Below are positions 36,876-45,937 of a DNA stretch of 64,000 bases, in pieces. How positions within the stretch are numbered: the stretch's first letter is position 1; the number at the start of each line of letters is the position of its first letter. The translations under genes were made by a program, and so were the position numbers. Where the stretch lies: NCBI GenBank assembly GCA_945928575.1, contig CAMENP010000001.1, positions 124,001 through 188,000 on the forward strand, written 5' to 3'. The stretch comes from an uncultured Butyrivibrio sp. GTDB taxonomy: Bacteria > Bacillota > Clostridia > Lachnospirales > Lachnospiraceae. The notes below the pieces were generated by a model, which was not told the origin of the DNA, did no database searches, and saw only the letters and a program-made list of their open reading frames with translations.

Positions 36876-37970
36876 ATGAAGAGAATCGGGATAATAGCCG
36901 CCGCGATACTTGTGCTTGTTATTGCGGGAATATTGGTAATCAACGGACGTAAGATTGACACGGATGTTACGAGGGAGCGAACGAAAGTCGGCGTTATTTT
37001 AAACGGTGTGAAGGATGACAGAAGCTGGAGCCAGGCGCATTATGAGGGAATGGAGAAATGCGCGGGCAAACTGAATCTGGATGTGGAATACAGGGAAAAA
37101 GTTCCTAAGGATGAGACAAGCAGGGAAGTCATGGAGGAACTTATCGATAACGGATGTAAGATCATAATATGCGATTCGTATTCGTACGAGGAATGGGAAC
37201 TGAACGCTGCAAAAGAGCATCCGGATATATATTTCCTGCATGCTTCGGGAACGATGCAGAATAAAAATATGGCGACTTTTTTCGGAAGAATGTATCAGAT
37301 AAGGTATCTGTGCGGAATAATAGCCGGAATGCAGACCGATACCAATGAAATCGGATATGTGGCGGCATTTCCGATAGAAGAAGTGAACAGAGGAATTAAC
37401 GCATTTACACTGGGAGTGAAGAGTGTTAATCCGCAGGCAAAGGTTTATGTTTCGTGGAGCATGAGCTGGGACGATGATGAGGCTGTGGCGGATGCGGCAT
37501 ACAGACTTCTTGACGGGCGGAATATAGATGTGGTCACGACGCACAGTGATTCTCTTAAGGCGCTTGACATAGCAAGCGGAAGAGGTTTGTGGACAATAGG
37601 GTATAATTACGATAACAGGGACAAATACGGTGATAAATATCTGGCAGCGGCAGTATGGGACTGGGGCGATTTCTATGAACAGAGGATTCTGGAGTGCCTG
37701 CAGGGACGTTTTCAGGGCGTGAATTACTGGGAGGGCATGGATACGGGAATTGTGAAACTGACTGAATTGTCGGATAGGGTCAAACCCGGAATTGCACGCG
37801 CTGTTGAATCGGCGAAGACGAAACTGATGAATGGCGGGTTTGATGTTTTCTACGGACCTGTTTATGATAACAACGGCGCACTGAGGATTAAAGAAGGCGA
37901 AAATATATCGGATAAGACAATGATATATAATTTTAAATGGTATGTGGAAGGAGTGGAACCGGTTGAATAA
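36876..37970 (+). CDS. BMP-family (PnrA-like) binding protein, membrane anchored, first of a pair
   Basis: This 364-residue protein belongs to the basic membrane protein family, whose studied members bind nucleosides for ABC uptake. It has an N-terminal hydrophobic helix (IGIIAAAILVLVIAGILVI) without a lipobox cysteine, so it looks tethered by an uncleaved helix. The domain has GVILNGVKDDRSWSQAHYEG, a hinge-region IGYVAAFPIEEVNRGINAFTLG, and DVVTTHSD. It is the first gene of a three-gene operon ending in a hybrid histidine kinase; no permease or ATPase is adjacent. A sensing role is inferred. Confidence 0.85.
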   Translation: MKRIGIIAAAILVLVIAGILVINGRKIDTDVTRERTKVGVILNGVKDDRSWSQAHYEGMEKCAGKLNLDVEYREKVPKDETSREVMEELIDNGCKIIICDSYSYEEWELNAAKEHPDIYFLHASGTMQNKNMATFFGRMYQIRYLCGIIAGMQTDTNEIGYVAAFPIEEVNRGINAFTLGVKSVNPQAKVYVSWSMSWDDDEAVADAAYRLLDGRNIDVVTTHSDSLKALDIASGRGLWTIGYNYDNRDKYGDKYLAAAVWDWGDFYEQRILECLQGRFQGVNYWEGMDTGIVKLTELSDRVKPGIARAVESAKTKLMNGGFDVFYGPVYDNNGALRIKEGENISDKTMIYNFKWYVEGVEPVE

Positions 37971-39060
37971 TAACAGAATCAGAAATATATTAATAATATC
38001 GGGATTCTTGGTAATGCTTCTGATTGCCGGATTCCTGATATATAACGGAAGGCGCCGGGACTATGATGAGAGAATAGTCGGATTTATCATGAACGGCCGG
38101 ATTGAGGAAAACGGGTGGAATTCCGAGCAATATAACGGAATCAAAGAAGTGTGCGATGATCTTGATATAAAACTTCTTGTAAGGGAAAGCATCGAAGAAG
38201 GAACCGGGAAATGCAGTGAAGCGATAGAAGATCTTATAAATAAGGGAGCCGGGGCGATTGTCCTGTTAAGCTATAATTATGTACAGGAAGCCGGCGATGT
38301 CATAAATGCGAATAAAAATATAATTTTTTATACAACAGATGCGGAAAGCGGTGCGGATAATGTCATTCCTTTTTTCAGCAGACTGTATCAGGCAAGATAC
38401 TTATCGGGGATTATTGCCGGGATGGCAACAGAGAGTGGAAAAATCGGATATGTAGCAGCGATGGATAACAGTGAGGTCAACAGAGGAATAAATGCATTTG
38501 CACTTGGAGTACAGAGAGTCAACAAGGATGCTGTTGTGATAGTTGAGCGCACCGGAGGATGGGAGAATGAATCGGCGGAAGTCGCAGCGGCGGACAAGCT
38601 GATTGATGCCGGAGTCGATGTTCTGACCTGTCATCAGAATATGGGATATTCTGTTGAAGAAGCGGACCGGAAAGGCATTTATACCATAGGTTATCATTCA
38701 GGCTCGGATGAGGCATCGGATAAATTACTTACATCGATAGAATGTGATTGGAGCGCCATATATAATATTATACTGTCCGAATACTGTAAGGGAACGAGCG
38801 GAAGGCAGAAACATTACTGGATTGGCATAGAAGATGGCGCTGTCAGCCTGGCACCGTATTCCGATCTTGTAACGGATGATATGAAGGCGGAAGTTTCGAA
38901 AGCAAAGGATGAGATAATAAGCGGCCGGGATGTTTTTTCAGGCGTGATATTTGATAACAAAGGCGAACTGCGATGTATGCGCGGGGAGACTATGACCGAT
39001 GATAATATACTTAACAACGTGGATTGGCTTGTGAAGGGGGTGCAGTTATATGAAGAGTAA
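37963..39060 (+). CDS. BMP-family (PnrA-like) binding protein, membrane anchored, second of a pair
   Basis: This 365-residue paralog of the preceding gene most probably starts at TTG 37963, with GGAAGGAG about 9 nt upstream and an 8 bp overlap; an in-frame ATG at 37942 has no good site. An N-terminal helix (NILIISGFLVMLLIAGFLI) anchors it, again without a lipobox. The BMP fold is shown by GFIMNGRIEENGWNSEQYNG, IGYVAAMDNSEVNRGINAFALG and DVLTCHQN. Sequence between the two paralogs is clearly related but well diverged, so they may see different ligands. It overlaps the kinase gene by 11 bp. Confidence 0.85.
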   Translation: MNNNRIRNILIISGFLVMLLIAGFLIYNGRRRDYDERIVGFIMNGRIEENGWNSEQYNGIKEVCDDLDIKLLVRESIEEGTGKCSEAIEDLINKGAGAIVLLSYNYVQEAGDVINANKNIIFYTTDAESGADNVIPFFSRLYQARYLSGIIAGMATESGKIGYVAAMDNSEVNRGINAFALGVQRVNKDAVVIVERTGGWENESAEVAAADKLIDAGVDVLTCHQNMGYSVEEADRKGIYTIGYHSGSDEASDKLLTSIECDWSAIYNIILSEYCKGTSGRQKHYWIGIEDGAVSLAPYSDLVTDDMKAEVSKAKDEIISGRDVFSGVIFDNKGELRCMRGETMTDDNILNNVDWLVKGVQLYEE

Positions 39061-41539
39061 GCACGCGGACAGGCATGTACCTAAGAAAATAATCACCGTA
39101 ACGGCGATATTCTGTCTTGTCATAATTTTTATCGGAATTATCATGACCGGTAAGCTAAAGAAACTGTTCATACAATATATTGAGGACAGGGTAGCTGAAG
39201 AAGCGGATATAATGGCGGAGGCAGCCGAAGAGAAATTTGAACATGAATTCCAGGAACTCAGACAGATTGCATACATACTTCAAAAGGGCAGGATAAGTGT
39301 CAAGGATGTGCCCGGATTGAATCTTGCCGGCGGAAGAACGGGTGTTCTTGACATTGACGGAAAAGCAATGTCCGGCGATGAGATTTCAATGGCGGAATAT
39401 CCGGGAATAAGAGATTCGTTCAGGGGCAACGAGAGTGTATGTTATAACGATAACGGAGGGATCCTGTTCTCGGTGCCGGTATATTCCGGTGAGAATATTA
39501 AATACATAGTTTACAAAATATATACCAAATCGGAACTCAGGGACAAGTTCGCACTTGACTGCTACGACGGCTACGGCGGGGTACTCATCACCGATAAGGA
39601 AGTCACGGTTGTGCCTGTTTCCAATTCCAAATATTCCGTCGATTTCTGGGCATCATCCGAAGTCAGAAATGTGGTATCGGACATAAACAGCAGGCTTAAT
39701 ATAGATACATCGGCGGCGGGATATTGTAAACGCGGTGAGAATACATTTCTGTTTATGGCGGAAATCGGATATACGAAGATGTACATTATGGGTGCAGTTC
39801 CTGCATCGTATATGTATGAAGGACTGTCATATATAATAACTCTTGTCGCATGGGTGTTCGGACTGCTTATGGTAATGCTCATAATTGCGATGATATATCT
39901 TTTTGGTACGGATAAGAAAGCACGCGAAAGAGATGAATTCCGAAAGGCCAAGATTGCGGCGGAAGAAGCCAACCGTTATATGGGAGAATTTCTCGCGAAG
40001 GTGTCGCATGAGGTCAGGACGCCTATTAATGCAGTACTCGGAATGGATGAGATGATATTGCGTGAAAGCACCAACCGTGACATCAAGAAATACGCGGTTG
40101 ATATCCAGACGGCGGCACGCTCGTTGCATAGTATCTTTAATGAAATCCTGGATTCATCCAAGATTCAGTCGGGACGCATGGAGATAGTTCCTGTCGAATA
40201 TAATCTGGGAATAATGCTTAATGAACTTGTGAGCATGATTTCTGTACGAGCCGCAGAGAAAAATCTTGAGTTTGCGGTGGATGTGGATGGCGGAATGCCG
40301 TCGGTGCTTAAGGGCGATGATCTGAGAATCAAACAGGTGTCTGTTAACCTTCTGACCAATGCGGTCAAGTATACGCATGAAGGAAAGGTTACGCTTAAGG
40401 TAGACGGCATGCAGACCGATGACGGTATTTTTGTAATGCATATGGAAGTAAGGGATACCGGAATAGGAATCAGGGAAGAAGAGATACCGAAAATTTTTAT
40501 GCCATATCAGAGAATTGACCTTGAGAAAAATCACAGCATAGAGGGTACCGGACTTGGAATGGGGATAACGGTACAGCTGTTAAGACTTATGGACAGCGAA
40601 CTTCATGTTGACAGTGAATATGGTGTAGGAAGCACATTTTATTTTGATCTGAAACAGGTAATTATAGATGATACGCCGATGGGAAAACTGGAGCTTATAG
40701 CTGACAGGAGAGCGGACGAATATAATTATGAGGCGCTTTTTACGGCGCCGGATGCGAAAGTGCTGGTTGTGGATGATAATGAAATTAACCGTAAAGTCAT
40801 TAAGAATCTTCTTAAGGAGACCGGCATACAGGTATTTGAGGCTGACAGCGGAATGGAATGTATCGAACTTGTAAAGGCTAACAGATATGATGTGATTCTG
40901 CTTGATCATATGATGCCGGAACTCGACGGAGTTGCAACGTTGCGTATTCTCAGAAACATGGATGATAATCTGTTCCGCGGAGTGCCGATTATCATGATGA
41001 CGGCCAATTCAATATCAGGCGCAAGAGATGATTATCTCAATCTGGGATTTGATGATTATCTGTCTAAACCGATAGATGCCAAGAGGCTTGAAAAACTGCT
41101 GTTAAAGTTTCTGCCGGACAGACTTATTACGAAAAATCCGCCGCAGCAGGTAAATTCCGGTAAACAGACGATACTTCCGGATATTGACGGTATTGACTGG
41201 CGGTACGCAAGGGTATTTGTGAATGATGACAATATGATCAGGATGACTGCACTTGATTTATACGATACACTTGACGAAGAAATAGCGGGTCTGAATAAAC
41301 GGGTGGATAATATAGATACTGAAGACGGCATGATGGATTACAGAATACAGGTGCACTCACTTAAAGGAATTTCGCAGACAATCGGCGCGATACTGGCTTT
41401 TTCGCTTGCGAGGGTTACCGAGAAAGCGGCAATCGCGGGCGATGAGGGAAGGGTGAGAAGACTGCATCCTGAGCTTGTTGCGGAGCTTAAGAGACTTCAT
41501 GATGCACTGGCTGTTCTTAAGAATGATTCTCAATATTGA
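39050..41539 (+). CDS. Hybrid sensor histidine kinase with receiver and HPt domains
   Basis: This 829-residue membrane kinase has TM1 (about 14-33), an extracytoplasmic sensor of about 225 residues, TM2 (about 260-283), and HisKA with His320 in KVSHEVRTPINAVLG. HATPase motifs are NLLTNAVKYTHEG, RDTGIGIREEEIPKIF and GTGLGMGI. The receiver has VVDDNEINRK and Asp619 in LLDHMMPELDG. The C-terminal HPt domain has His769 in HSLKGISQTIG. It thus contains a complete internal phosphorelay but no output domain, and no response regulator gene is adjacent. It is coupled to two BMP binding proteins, which may present ligand to it. Confidence 0.93.
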   Translation: MKSKHADRHVPKKIITVTAIFCLVIIFIGIIMTGKLKKLFIQYIEDRVAEEADIMAEAAEEKFEHEFQELRQIAYILQKGRISVKDVPGLNLAGGRTGVLDIDGKAMSGDEISMAEYPGIRDSFRGNESVCYNDNGGILFSVPVYSGENIKYIVYKIYTKSELRDKFALDCYDGYGGVLITDKEVTVVPVSNSKYSVDFWASSEVRNVVSDINSRLNIDTSAAGYCKRGENTFLFMAEIGYTKMYIMGAVPASYMYEGLSYIITLVAWVFGLLMVMLIIAMIYLFGTDKKARERDEFRKAKIAAEEANRYMGEFLAKVSHEVRTPINAVLGMDEMILRESTNRDIKKYAVDIQTAARSLHSIFNEILDSSKIQSGRMEIVPVEYNLGIMLNELVSMISVRAAEKNLEFAVDVDGGMPSVLKGDDLRIKQVSVNLLTNAVKYTHEGKVTLKVDGMQTDDGIFVMHMEVRDTGIGIREEEIPKIFMPYQRIDLEKNHSIEGTGLGMGITVQLLRLMDSELHVDSEYGVGSTFYFDLKQVIIDDTPMGKLELIADRRADEYNYEALFTAPDAKVLVVDDNEINRKVIKNLLKETGIQVFEADSGMECIELVKANRYDVILLDHMMPELDGVATLRILRNMDDNLFRGVPIIMMTANSISGARDDYLNLGFDDYLSKPIDAKRLEKLLLKFLPDRLITKNPPQQVNSGKQTILPDIDGIDWRYARVFVNDDNMIRMTALDLYDTLDEEIAGLNKRVDNIDTEDGMMDYRIQVHSLKGISQTIGAILAFSLARVTEKAAIAGDEGRVRRLHPELVAELKRLHDALAVLKNDSQY

Positions 41540-41593
41540 TTTTGAAGGTAAAAAATGCTATTATAAACCCAGATTTACACACGGAGGCATGAA

Positions 41594-42229
41594 ATGAGCG
41601 TTAAAAAAGATACATACAAAATACAGGCGCAGACGATAATCAAAAATCTGGCGCGCAGGAATATGGAAGGTTTTTATTGCGATACCAAAGAAGCTGCTGT
41701 TAAGAAAGCACTTGAAATAATGGAAAAGGGTTCCGTAATCGCATGGGGCGGCTCCGAATCCATCAAGGAGTGCGGACTTATGGAAGCCATTTCGGACGGA
41801 AGCTATGAGCTTATCGACCGTACGAAGGCCGTGACCCCGGATGAGCAGAGGAAGATGTACGCATCGATAGTGATGAGTGATTATTATCTTATGAGCACCA
41901 ATGCGATCACACTTGACGGCGAACTTGTAAATATTGACGGCAACGGCAACCGCGTTGCGGCACTTATACACGGCCCGGCGCACGTGCTTATAATAGCCGG
42001 AATGAATAAAGTGACGGCGGACGTGGAATCAGGATACAAGCGTGTTAAGGAAGCGGCCTGCCCGCCGAATGCCGTAAGGCTTAAGAAAGAAATCCCGTGC
42101 GCAATGACCGGACGCTGTGCGGACTGCCTCGCACCGCAGTGCTTCTGTAACCAGATCGTGGTCACCAGAAGGAGCGGACATGAAGGACGAATAAAAGTCA
42201 TTCTTGTAGGCGAAGAACTTGGATATTAG
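41594..42229 (+). CDS. LUD-domain (lactate utilisation, DUF162) protein
   Basis: This 211-residue cytoplasmic protein matches the LUD family, related to LutC/YkgG. Typical segments are VIAWGGSESIKECGL, DYYLMSTNAITLDGELVNIDGNGNRVAA, GPAHVLIIAGMNKV and GYKRVKEAACPPNA. A cysteine-rich patch (CADCLAPQCFCNQ) near the C-terminus could hold metal. No LutA or LutB genes are adjacent, so this is the solo form common in Clostridia, with no firm function. It lies 12 bp upstream of a flavodiiron protein gene. Confidence 0.88.
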   Translation: MSVKKDTYKIQAQTIIKNLARRNMEGFYCDTKEAAVKKALEIMEKGSVIAWGGSESIKECGLMEAISDGSYELIDRTKAVTPDEQRKMYASIVMSDYYLMSTNAITLDGELVNIDGNGNRVAALIHGPAHVLIIAGMNKVTADVESGYKRVKEAACPPNAVRLKKEIPCAMTGRCADCLAPQCFCNQIVVTRRSGHEGRIKVILVGEELGY

Positions 42230-42241
42230 GAGGACAAAGAA

Positions 42242-43441
42242 ATGTACAACGTAATGAAGATTAATGATGATGTGACATATGTGGGAGCGAGCGACAGAAA
42301 GCTTGCGCTTTTTGAAGCGGTATATCCGCTTGTAAACGGAGTTTCGTATAACTCTTATCTCGTAAATGATGAGAAAACCGTGCTTCTCGATACGGTTGAC
42401 CGTTCGGTGAGCGGAGTTTTCTTTGAAAACATAGCTCATGTGCTGGACGGCAGAAAGCTTGATTATGTAATAGTAAATCACATGGAACCGGATCATGCGG
42501 CGACCCTCGGAGAACTGGTGTTACGCTACCCTGAGGTTAAAATAGTTACCAATGCCAAGGTTGTAGGCATGATAAAGCAGTTCTTTGATTTTGATGTGGA
42601 TGAGAGGGTACAGATTGTTGCGGAAGGAGACACTTTCTCAACCGGAAAACACACATTCACTTTTGCCATGGCTCCTATGGTACACTGGCCGGAAGTTATG
42701 GTAACATTTGATACTACGGACGGAATACTCTATTCGGCGGATGCATTCGGAACATTCGGCGCACTGGCCGGCAATGTGTTTGCGGACGAAGTTGATTTTG
42801 AGAATAAGTGGCTTGATGAGGCCAGAAGATATTATACCAATATCGTAGGTAAATACGGCCCGCAGGTTCAGATGGCGCTTAAGAAAGCGCTTGCGCTTGA
42901 CATTAAGATGATATGTCCGTTACACGGCCCGATCTGGCGTGATAATATCGCATGGTTTGTGGATAAATACAATAAGTGGAGCACTTACACACCGGAGGAC
43001 AACACCGTCCTTATCGCTTACGCATCTATATACGGAGGAACCGAGAATGCAGCGAATATTCTTGCATCCGAACTTGCGAAAAAAGGCGTTAAAAATATCG
43101 CAATGTATGATGTGTCCGTAACACATCCATCATATATTATATCCGAAGCATTCAGATGCTCACATATTGTTTTTGCGGCGCCGACATATAATGCCGGAAT
43201 ATTTACACCGATGGAGACGGTGCTTCTTGACCTTGCGGCACATAATATGCAGAACAGGACAGTGGCATTCATTGAGAACGGAAGCTGGGCACCGATATCA
43301 GCCAAGTTAATGGGCGATATCGTGGCAAAGATGAAAAATATGACCGTGCTTGATGCAAAGGCAACGGTAAAATCATCCGTCAAGGAAGCGCAGAGAGAAG
43401 AACTTGCGGCAATGGCATCGGCAATAGCGTCAACTTTATAA
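42242..43441 (+). CDS. FprA-type flavodiiron protein (oxygen or NO reductase)
   Basis: This 399-residue cytoplasmic enzyme reduces oxygen to water (or nitric oxide to nitrous oxide) and protects anaerobes. The metallo-beta-lactamase-like half carries the diiron ligands: HMEPDH (about 81-86), His in MVHWPEVM, Asp in ADAFGTFG and His in PLHGPIW. The C-terminal half is flavodoxin-like with the FMN phosphate loop ASIYGGTENAA and APTYNAG. GGAGG precedes the ATG. Its place just before an oxygen-sensitive hydrogenase operon makes physiological sense. Confidence 0.94.
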   Translation: MYNVMKINDDVTYVGASDRKLALFEAVYPLVNGVSYNSYLVNDEKTVLLDTVDRSVSGVFFENIAHVLDGRKLDYVIVNHMEPDHAATLGELVLRYPEVKIVTNAKVVGMIKQFFDFDVDERVQIVAEGDTFSTGKHTFTFAMAPMVHWPEVMVTFDTTDGILYSADAFGTFGALAGNVFADEVDFENKWLDEARRYYTNIVGKYGPQVQMALKKALALDIKMICPLHGPIWRDNIAWFVDKYNKWSTYTPEDNTVLIAYASIYGGTENAANILASELAKKGVKNIAMYDVSVTHPSYIISEAFRCSHIVFAAPTYNAGIFTPMETVLLDLAAHNMQNRTVAFIENGSWAPISAKLMGDIVAKMKNMTVLDAKATVKSSVKEAQREELAAMASAIASTL

Positions 43442-43448
43442 AAATAAG

Positions 43449-43477
43449 TATACAAACCCTTCTCCTTAAGTTATAAT
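43449..43477 (+). promoter_or_regulatory. Candidate promoter of the hydrogenase operon
   Basis: TATACA, a 17 bp spacer and TATAAT lie 81 bp upstream of hydC. The -10 is a consensus match, the -35 is partial. Confidence 0.55.
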
Positions 43478-43552
43478 GGTATTGATAATCTTTATCAACA
43501 GATTATGGGTATTTGGGAAACTATTGTGAGTTACAACTGAAAGGAGAAGGGT
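43456..43552. repeat. 12 bp inverted repeat that includes the hydC ribosome binding site
   Basis: ACCCTTCTCCTT (43456-43467) is the exact reverse complement of AAGGAGAAGGGT (43541-43552), the hydC Shine-Dalgarno region. An ATAATC...GATTAT hairpin lies between the arms. The proposed promoter would place the left arm outside the transcript, so the meaning is open. Confidence 0.6.
43482..43498 (+). promoter_or_regulatory. Fur/PerR-like palindrome at the hydrogenase promoter
   Basis: TTGATAATCTTTATCAA is a perfect 7-3-7 palindrome. Read as a 7-1-7 box, TGATAAT-C-TTTATCA differs at one base from the Fur consensus. It lies 5 bp downstream of the -10, over the expected transcription start, where a repressor would act. 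Confidence 0.55.
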
Positions 43553-43558
43553 ATCTTT

Positions 43559-44047
43559 ATGTCTAATCAAATCGACACGAAAGTGCTGGATGAGATTATG
43601 CAGGCGCATGGCTATAATTCTGCGCAGGTCATTGCTATTATGCAGGATATTCAGAAAGAATATCGTTACCTGCCGGAAGCCGCGTTAAGCTATATCGCAT
43701 CCGGACTTAAAATCAGCGAAGCCAAGGTATATGGCGTAGCTACATTCTATGAGAATTTTTCACTTGAACCCAAAGGCAAATATGTAATCAAAGTGTGCGA
43801 CGGAACAGCATGCCATGTCAGAAAATCAGTCCCGATTCTGGAGGAATTCAGAAATATTCTGGGAGTGAGCAGTGAACACCCTACCACGGAGGACGGACTT
43901 TTTACGGTGGAGACGGTATCGTGCCTAGGCGCGTGCGGCCTTGCACCGGTATGCACGGTTAACGATGTTGTTAATCCTGCAATGACTCCCGAGAAAGCGA
44001 GAGATATAATAAATAATATTCGCAAGGAGGAACAGGATGGTAATTGA
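43559..44047 (+). CDS. hydC: NuoE-like subunit of the [FeFe] hydrogenase (HydC/HndA type)
   Basis: This 162-residue thioredoxin-fold subunit carries a [2Fe-2S] cluster and passes electrons between NAD(H)/flavin and the hydrogenase. The cluster ligands are visible as CDGTACHVR (about 81-89) and ETVSCLGACGLAP (about 119-131). The N-terminal helix region (YNSAQVIAIMQDIQKEYRYLP) is typical. AAGGAG lies 12 nt upstream of the ATG. It is the first gene of hydC-hydB-hydA and overlaps hydB by 11 bp. Confidence 0.93.
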   Translation: MSNQIDTKVLDEIMQAHGYNSAQVIAIMQDIQKEYRYLPEAALSYIASGLKISEAKVYGVATFYENFSLEPKGKYVIKVCDGTACHVRKSVPILEEFRNILGVSSEHPTTEDGLFTVETVSCLGACGLAPVCTVNDVVNPAMTPEKARDIINNIRKEEQDGN

Positions 44048-45926
44048 TTCGAGAGAAATGATGAAACAGGCCAGGGAAGAATTTGCTCTGGCGCTTAACG
44101 CACAGCGTAAGCAGATACTTATATGTGCGGGAACCGGATGTGTTGCCGGAGGTTCCCTTGATATTTATGCGAGGATGAAGGAACTTATAGAGGCGGCGGG
44201 GCTGGAGTGCCAGGTGCGCCTTGAAAAAGAACCACACGACGGAAGCATAGGCCTTAAGAAAAGCGGATGCCACGGATTCTGCGAGATGGGCCCGCTTATA
44301 AGGATTGAGCCTATGGGCTGGCTCTATGTGAAAGTTAAACGGGAAGACTGCGAGGAGATAATAGAACGCACGATTCTTCATGATGATATAGTTGAGAGAC
44401 TTGTCTATAAGGATAAGGACGGAAATCCGTATTATAAGCAGGCGGATATTCCTTTTTATAAGCAGCAGACGAGAATTGCGCTGGAACACTGCGGACATAT
44501 TAATGCGGAGTCCATTAAAGAATATATAGCCGTCGGAGGGTATACGGCACTTGAAAAAGCACTTTTTGAAATGTCATCACAGCAGATTGTGGATGAGATA
44601 ACCGAAGCATCATTAAGAGGACGCGGAGGCGGAGGCTTCCCGACAGGTCGTAAATGGGCGCAGGTGCTTGCACAGAAAGAGCCGGTAAAATATGTTGTGT
44701 GTAACGGAGATGAAGGAGATCCGGGTGCGTTTATGGACCGTTCAATGATGGAGGGCGACCCACACCGTGTAATAGAAGGAATGATAATTGCCGGGATAGC
44801 GACCGGTGCACATCATGGTTACATATATGTGCGTGCCGAATATCCGCTTGCCTGTGAGAGACTTCAGAAGGCCATAGACCAGGCGATGGAATACGGGCTG
44901 CTCGGTGAGAATATAATGGGTTCCGGATTTGATTTCGATATGCACATAAGCAAAGGTGCCGGAGCGTTCGTATGCGGCGAGGGCAGCGCACTCACGGCAT
45001 CCATCGAAGGCAACAGGGGAATGCCGAGAGTTAAGCCGCCGAGAACGGTTGAACATGGACTTTTTGACAAGCCGACAGTTCTTAATAACGTTGAGACATA
45101 CTGTAATGTTCCGCCTATTATCAATAAAGGCTCGGAATGGTATAAAGGCTTCGGACCGGAGAATAACCACGGAACCAAGGCTTTCGCGCTGACGGGCAAT
45201 GTTAATAACACGGGACTTATCGAGGTTCCTATGGGTACTACATTGCGCAAGGTAATATTTGACATCGGCGGAGGCGTTAAAGGCGGCGGTTTCAAGGCAG
45301 TGCAGATAGGCGGACCGTCGGGCGGATGTCTTTGCATAAGTGCGACAGAGGATCATCTGGATATGCACCTTGATTTTGATTCGCTTAAAAAAGTCGGTGC
45401 GATGATAGGATCGGGCGGACTTGTTGTAATGAATGATAAGAGCTGTATGGTCGAAGTGGCGCGGTTCTTTATGAATTTTACACAGAATGAGTCCTGCGGT
45501 AAGTGCGTTCCGTGCCGCGAGGGAACGAAGAGAATGCTGGAGCTTCTTACGGACATAACGGAAGGACGGGGAACGCTTGAACATATAGATATGCTTGAAG
45601 AGCTGGCAGATACAATATCGAATACAGCGCTATGCGGGCTTGGCAAGACGGCGGCATCACCGGTTGTCAGCACGCTCAAATATTTCAGGGACGAGTATAT
45701 CGCGCATGTGGTTGACCATAAATGTCCGTCGGGACAGTGCAAAGCGCTTGTGACGCTAAGGATAAACCCGGATAAATGCAAGGGTTGTACCAAATGTGCC
45801 AGAATGTGTCCGGTCGGAGCGATCACCGGCGAAGTGCGTAATCCGCATGTTATTGATACCACGAAATGCATCAAGTGCCTTGCGTGCATGAACGGATGTA
45901 ATTTCGGCGCAGTGGAAGAAGTATAG
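44037..45926 (+). CDS. hydB: NuoF-like flavin and iron-sulfur subunit of the [FeFe] hydrogenase
   Basis: This 629-residue subunit binds FMN and NAD(H). Order: an N-terminal thioredoxin-like [2Fe-2S] domain (CAGTGCVAGG, then KSGCHGFCEMGP), the FMN/NAD part (LRGRGGGGFPTGRKW, NGDEGDPGAFMDR), the NuoF-type 4Fe-4S site ESCGKCVPCREGTKRM, and a C-terminal two-cluster ferredoxin domain (CKGCTKCARMCPVGAI and CIKCLACMNGCNFGAV). This layout is that of electron-bifurcating trimeric hydrogenases. GGAGG lies 7 nt before the ATG, and hydA follows 11 bp downstream. Confidence 0.95.
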   Translation: MVIDSREMMKQAREEFALALNAQRKQILICAGTGCVAGGSLDIYARMKELIEAAGLECQVRLEKEPHDGSIGLKKSGCHGFCEMGPLIRIEPMGWLYVKVKREDCEEIIERTILHDDIVERLVYKDKDGNPYYKQADIPFYKQQTRIALEHCGHINAESIKEYIAVGGYTALEKALFEMSSQQIVDEITEASLRGRGGGGFPTGRKWAQVLAQKEPVKYVVCNGDEGDPGAFMDRSMMEGDPHRVIEGMIIAGIATGAHHGYIYVRAEYPLACERLQKAIDQAMEYGLLGENIMGSGFDFDMHISKGAGAFVCGEGSALTASIEGNRGMPRVKPPRTVEHGLFDKPTVLNNVETYCNVPPIINKGSEWYKGFGPENNHGTKAFALTGNVNNTGLIEVPMGTTLRKVIFDIGGGVKGGGFKAVQIGGPSGGCLCISATEDHLDMHLDFDSLKKVGAMIGSGGLVVMNDKSCMVEVARFFMNFTQNESCGKCVPCREGTKRMLELLTDITEGRGTLEHIDMLEELADTISNTALCGLGKTAASPVVSTLKYFRDEYIAHVVDHKCPSGQCKALVTLRINPDKCKGCTKCARMCPVGAITGEVRNPHVIDTTKCIKCLACMNGCNFGAVEEV

Positions 45927-45937
45927 GAGGTCCGGAT

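Noticed and set aside
43482-43498. FNR/Crp-type site before hydC
   Set aside because: The half-sites TTGAT and ATCAA are 7 bp apart, not the 4 bp needed for FNR; the Fur-like 7-1-7 reading fits better.
43456-43552. Riboswitch-like sequestration of the hydC ribosome site
   Set aside because: The best promoter would start transcription after the left arm, so the arm would not be in the RNA. Kept only as an inverted repeat.
44742-45584. 280-codon frame antisense to hydB
   Set aside because: hydB is unambiguous from its cofactor-binding motifs; the reverse frame has no protein-like pattern.
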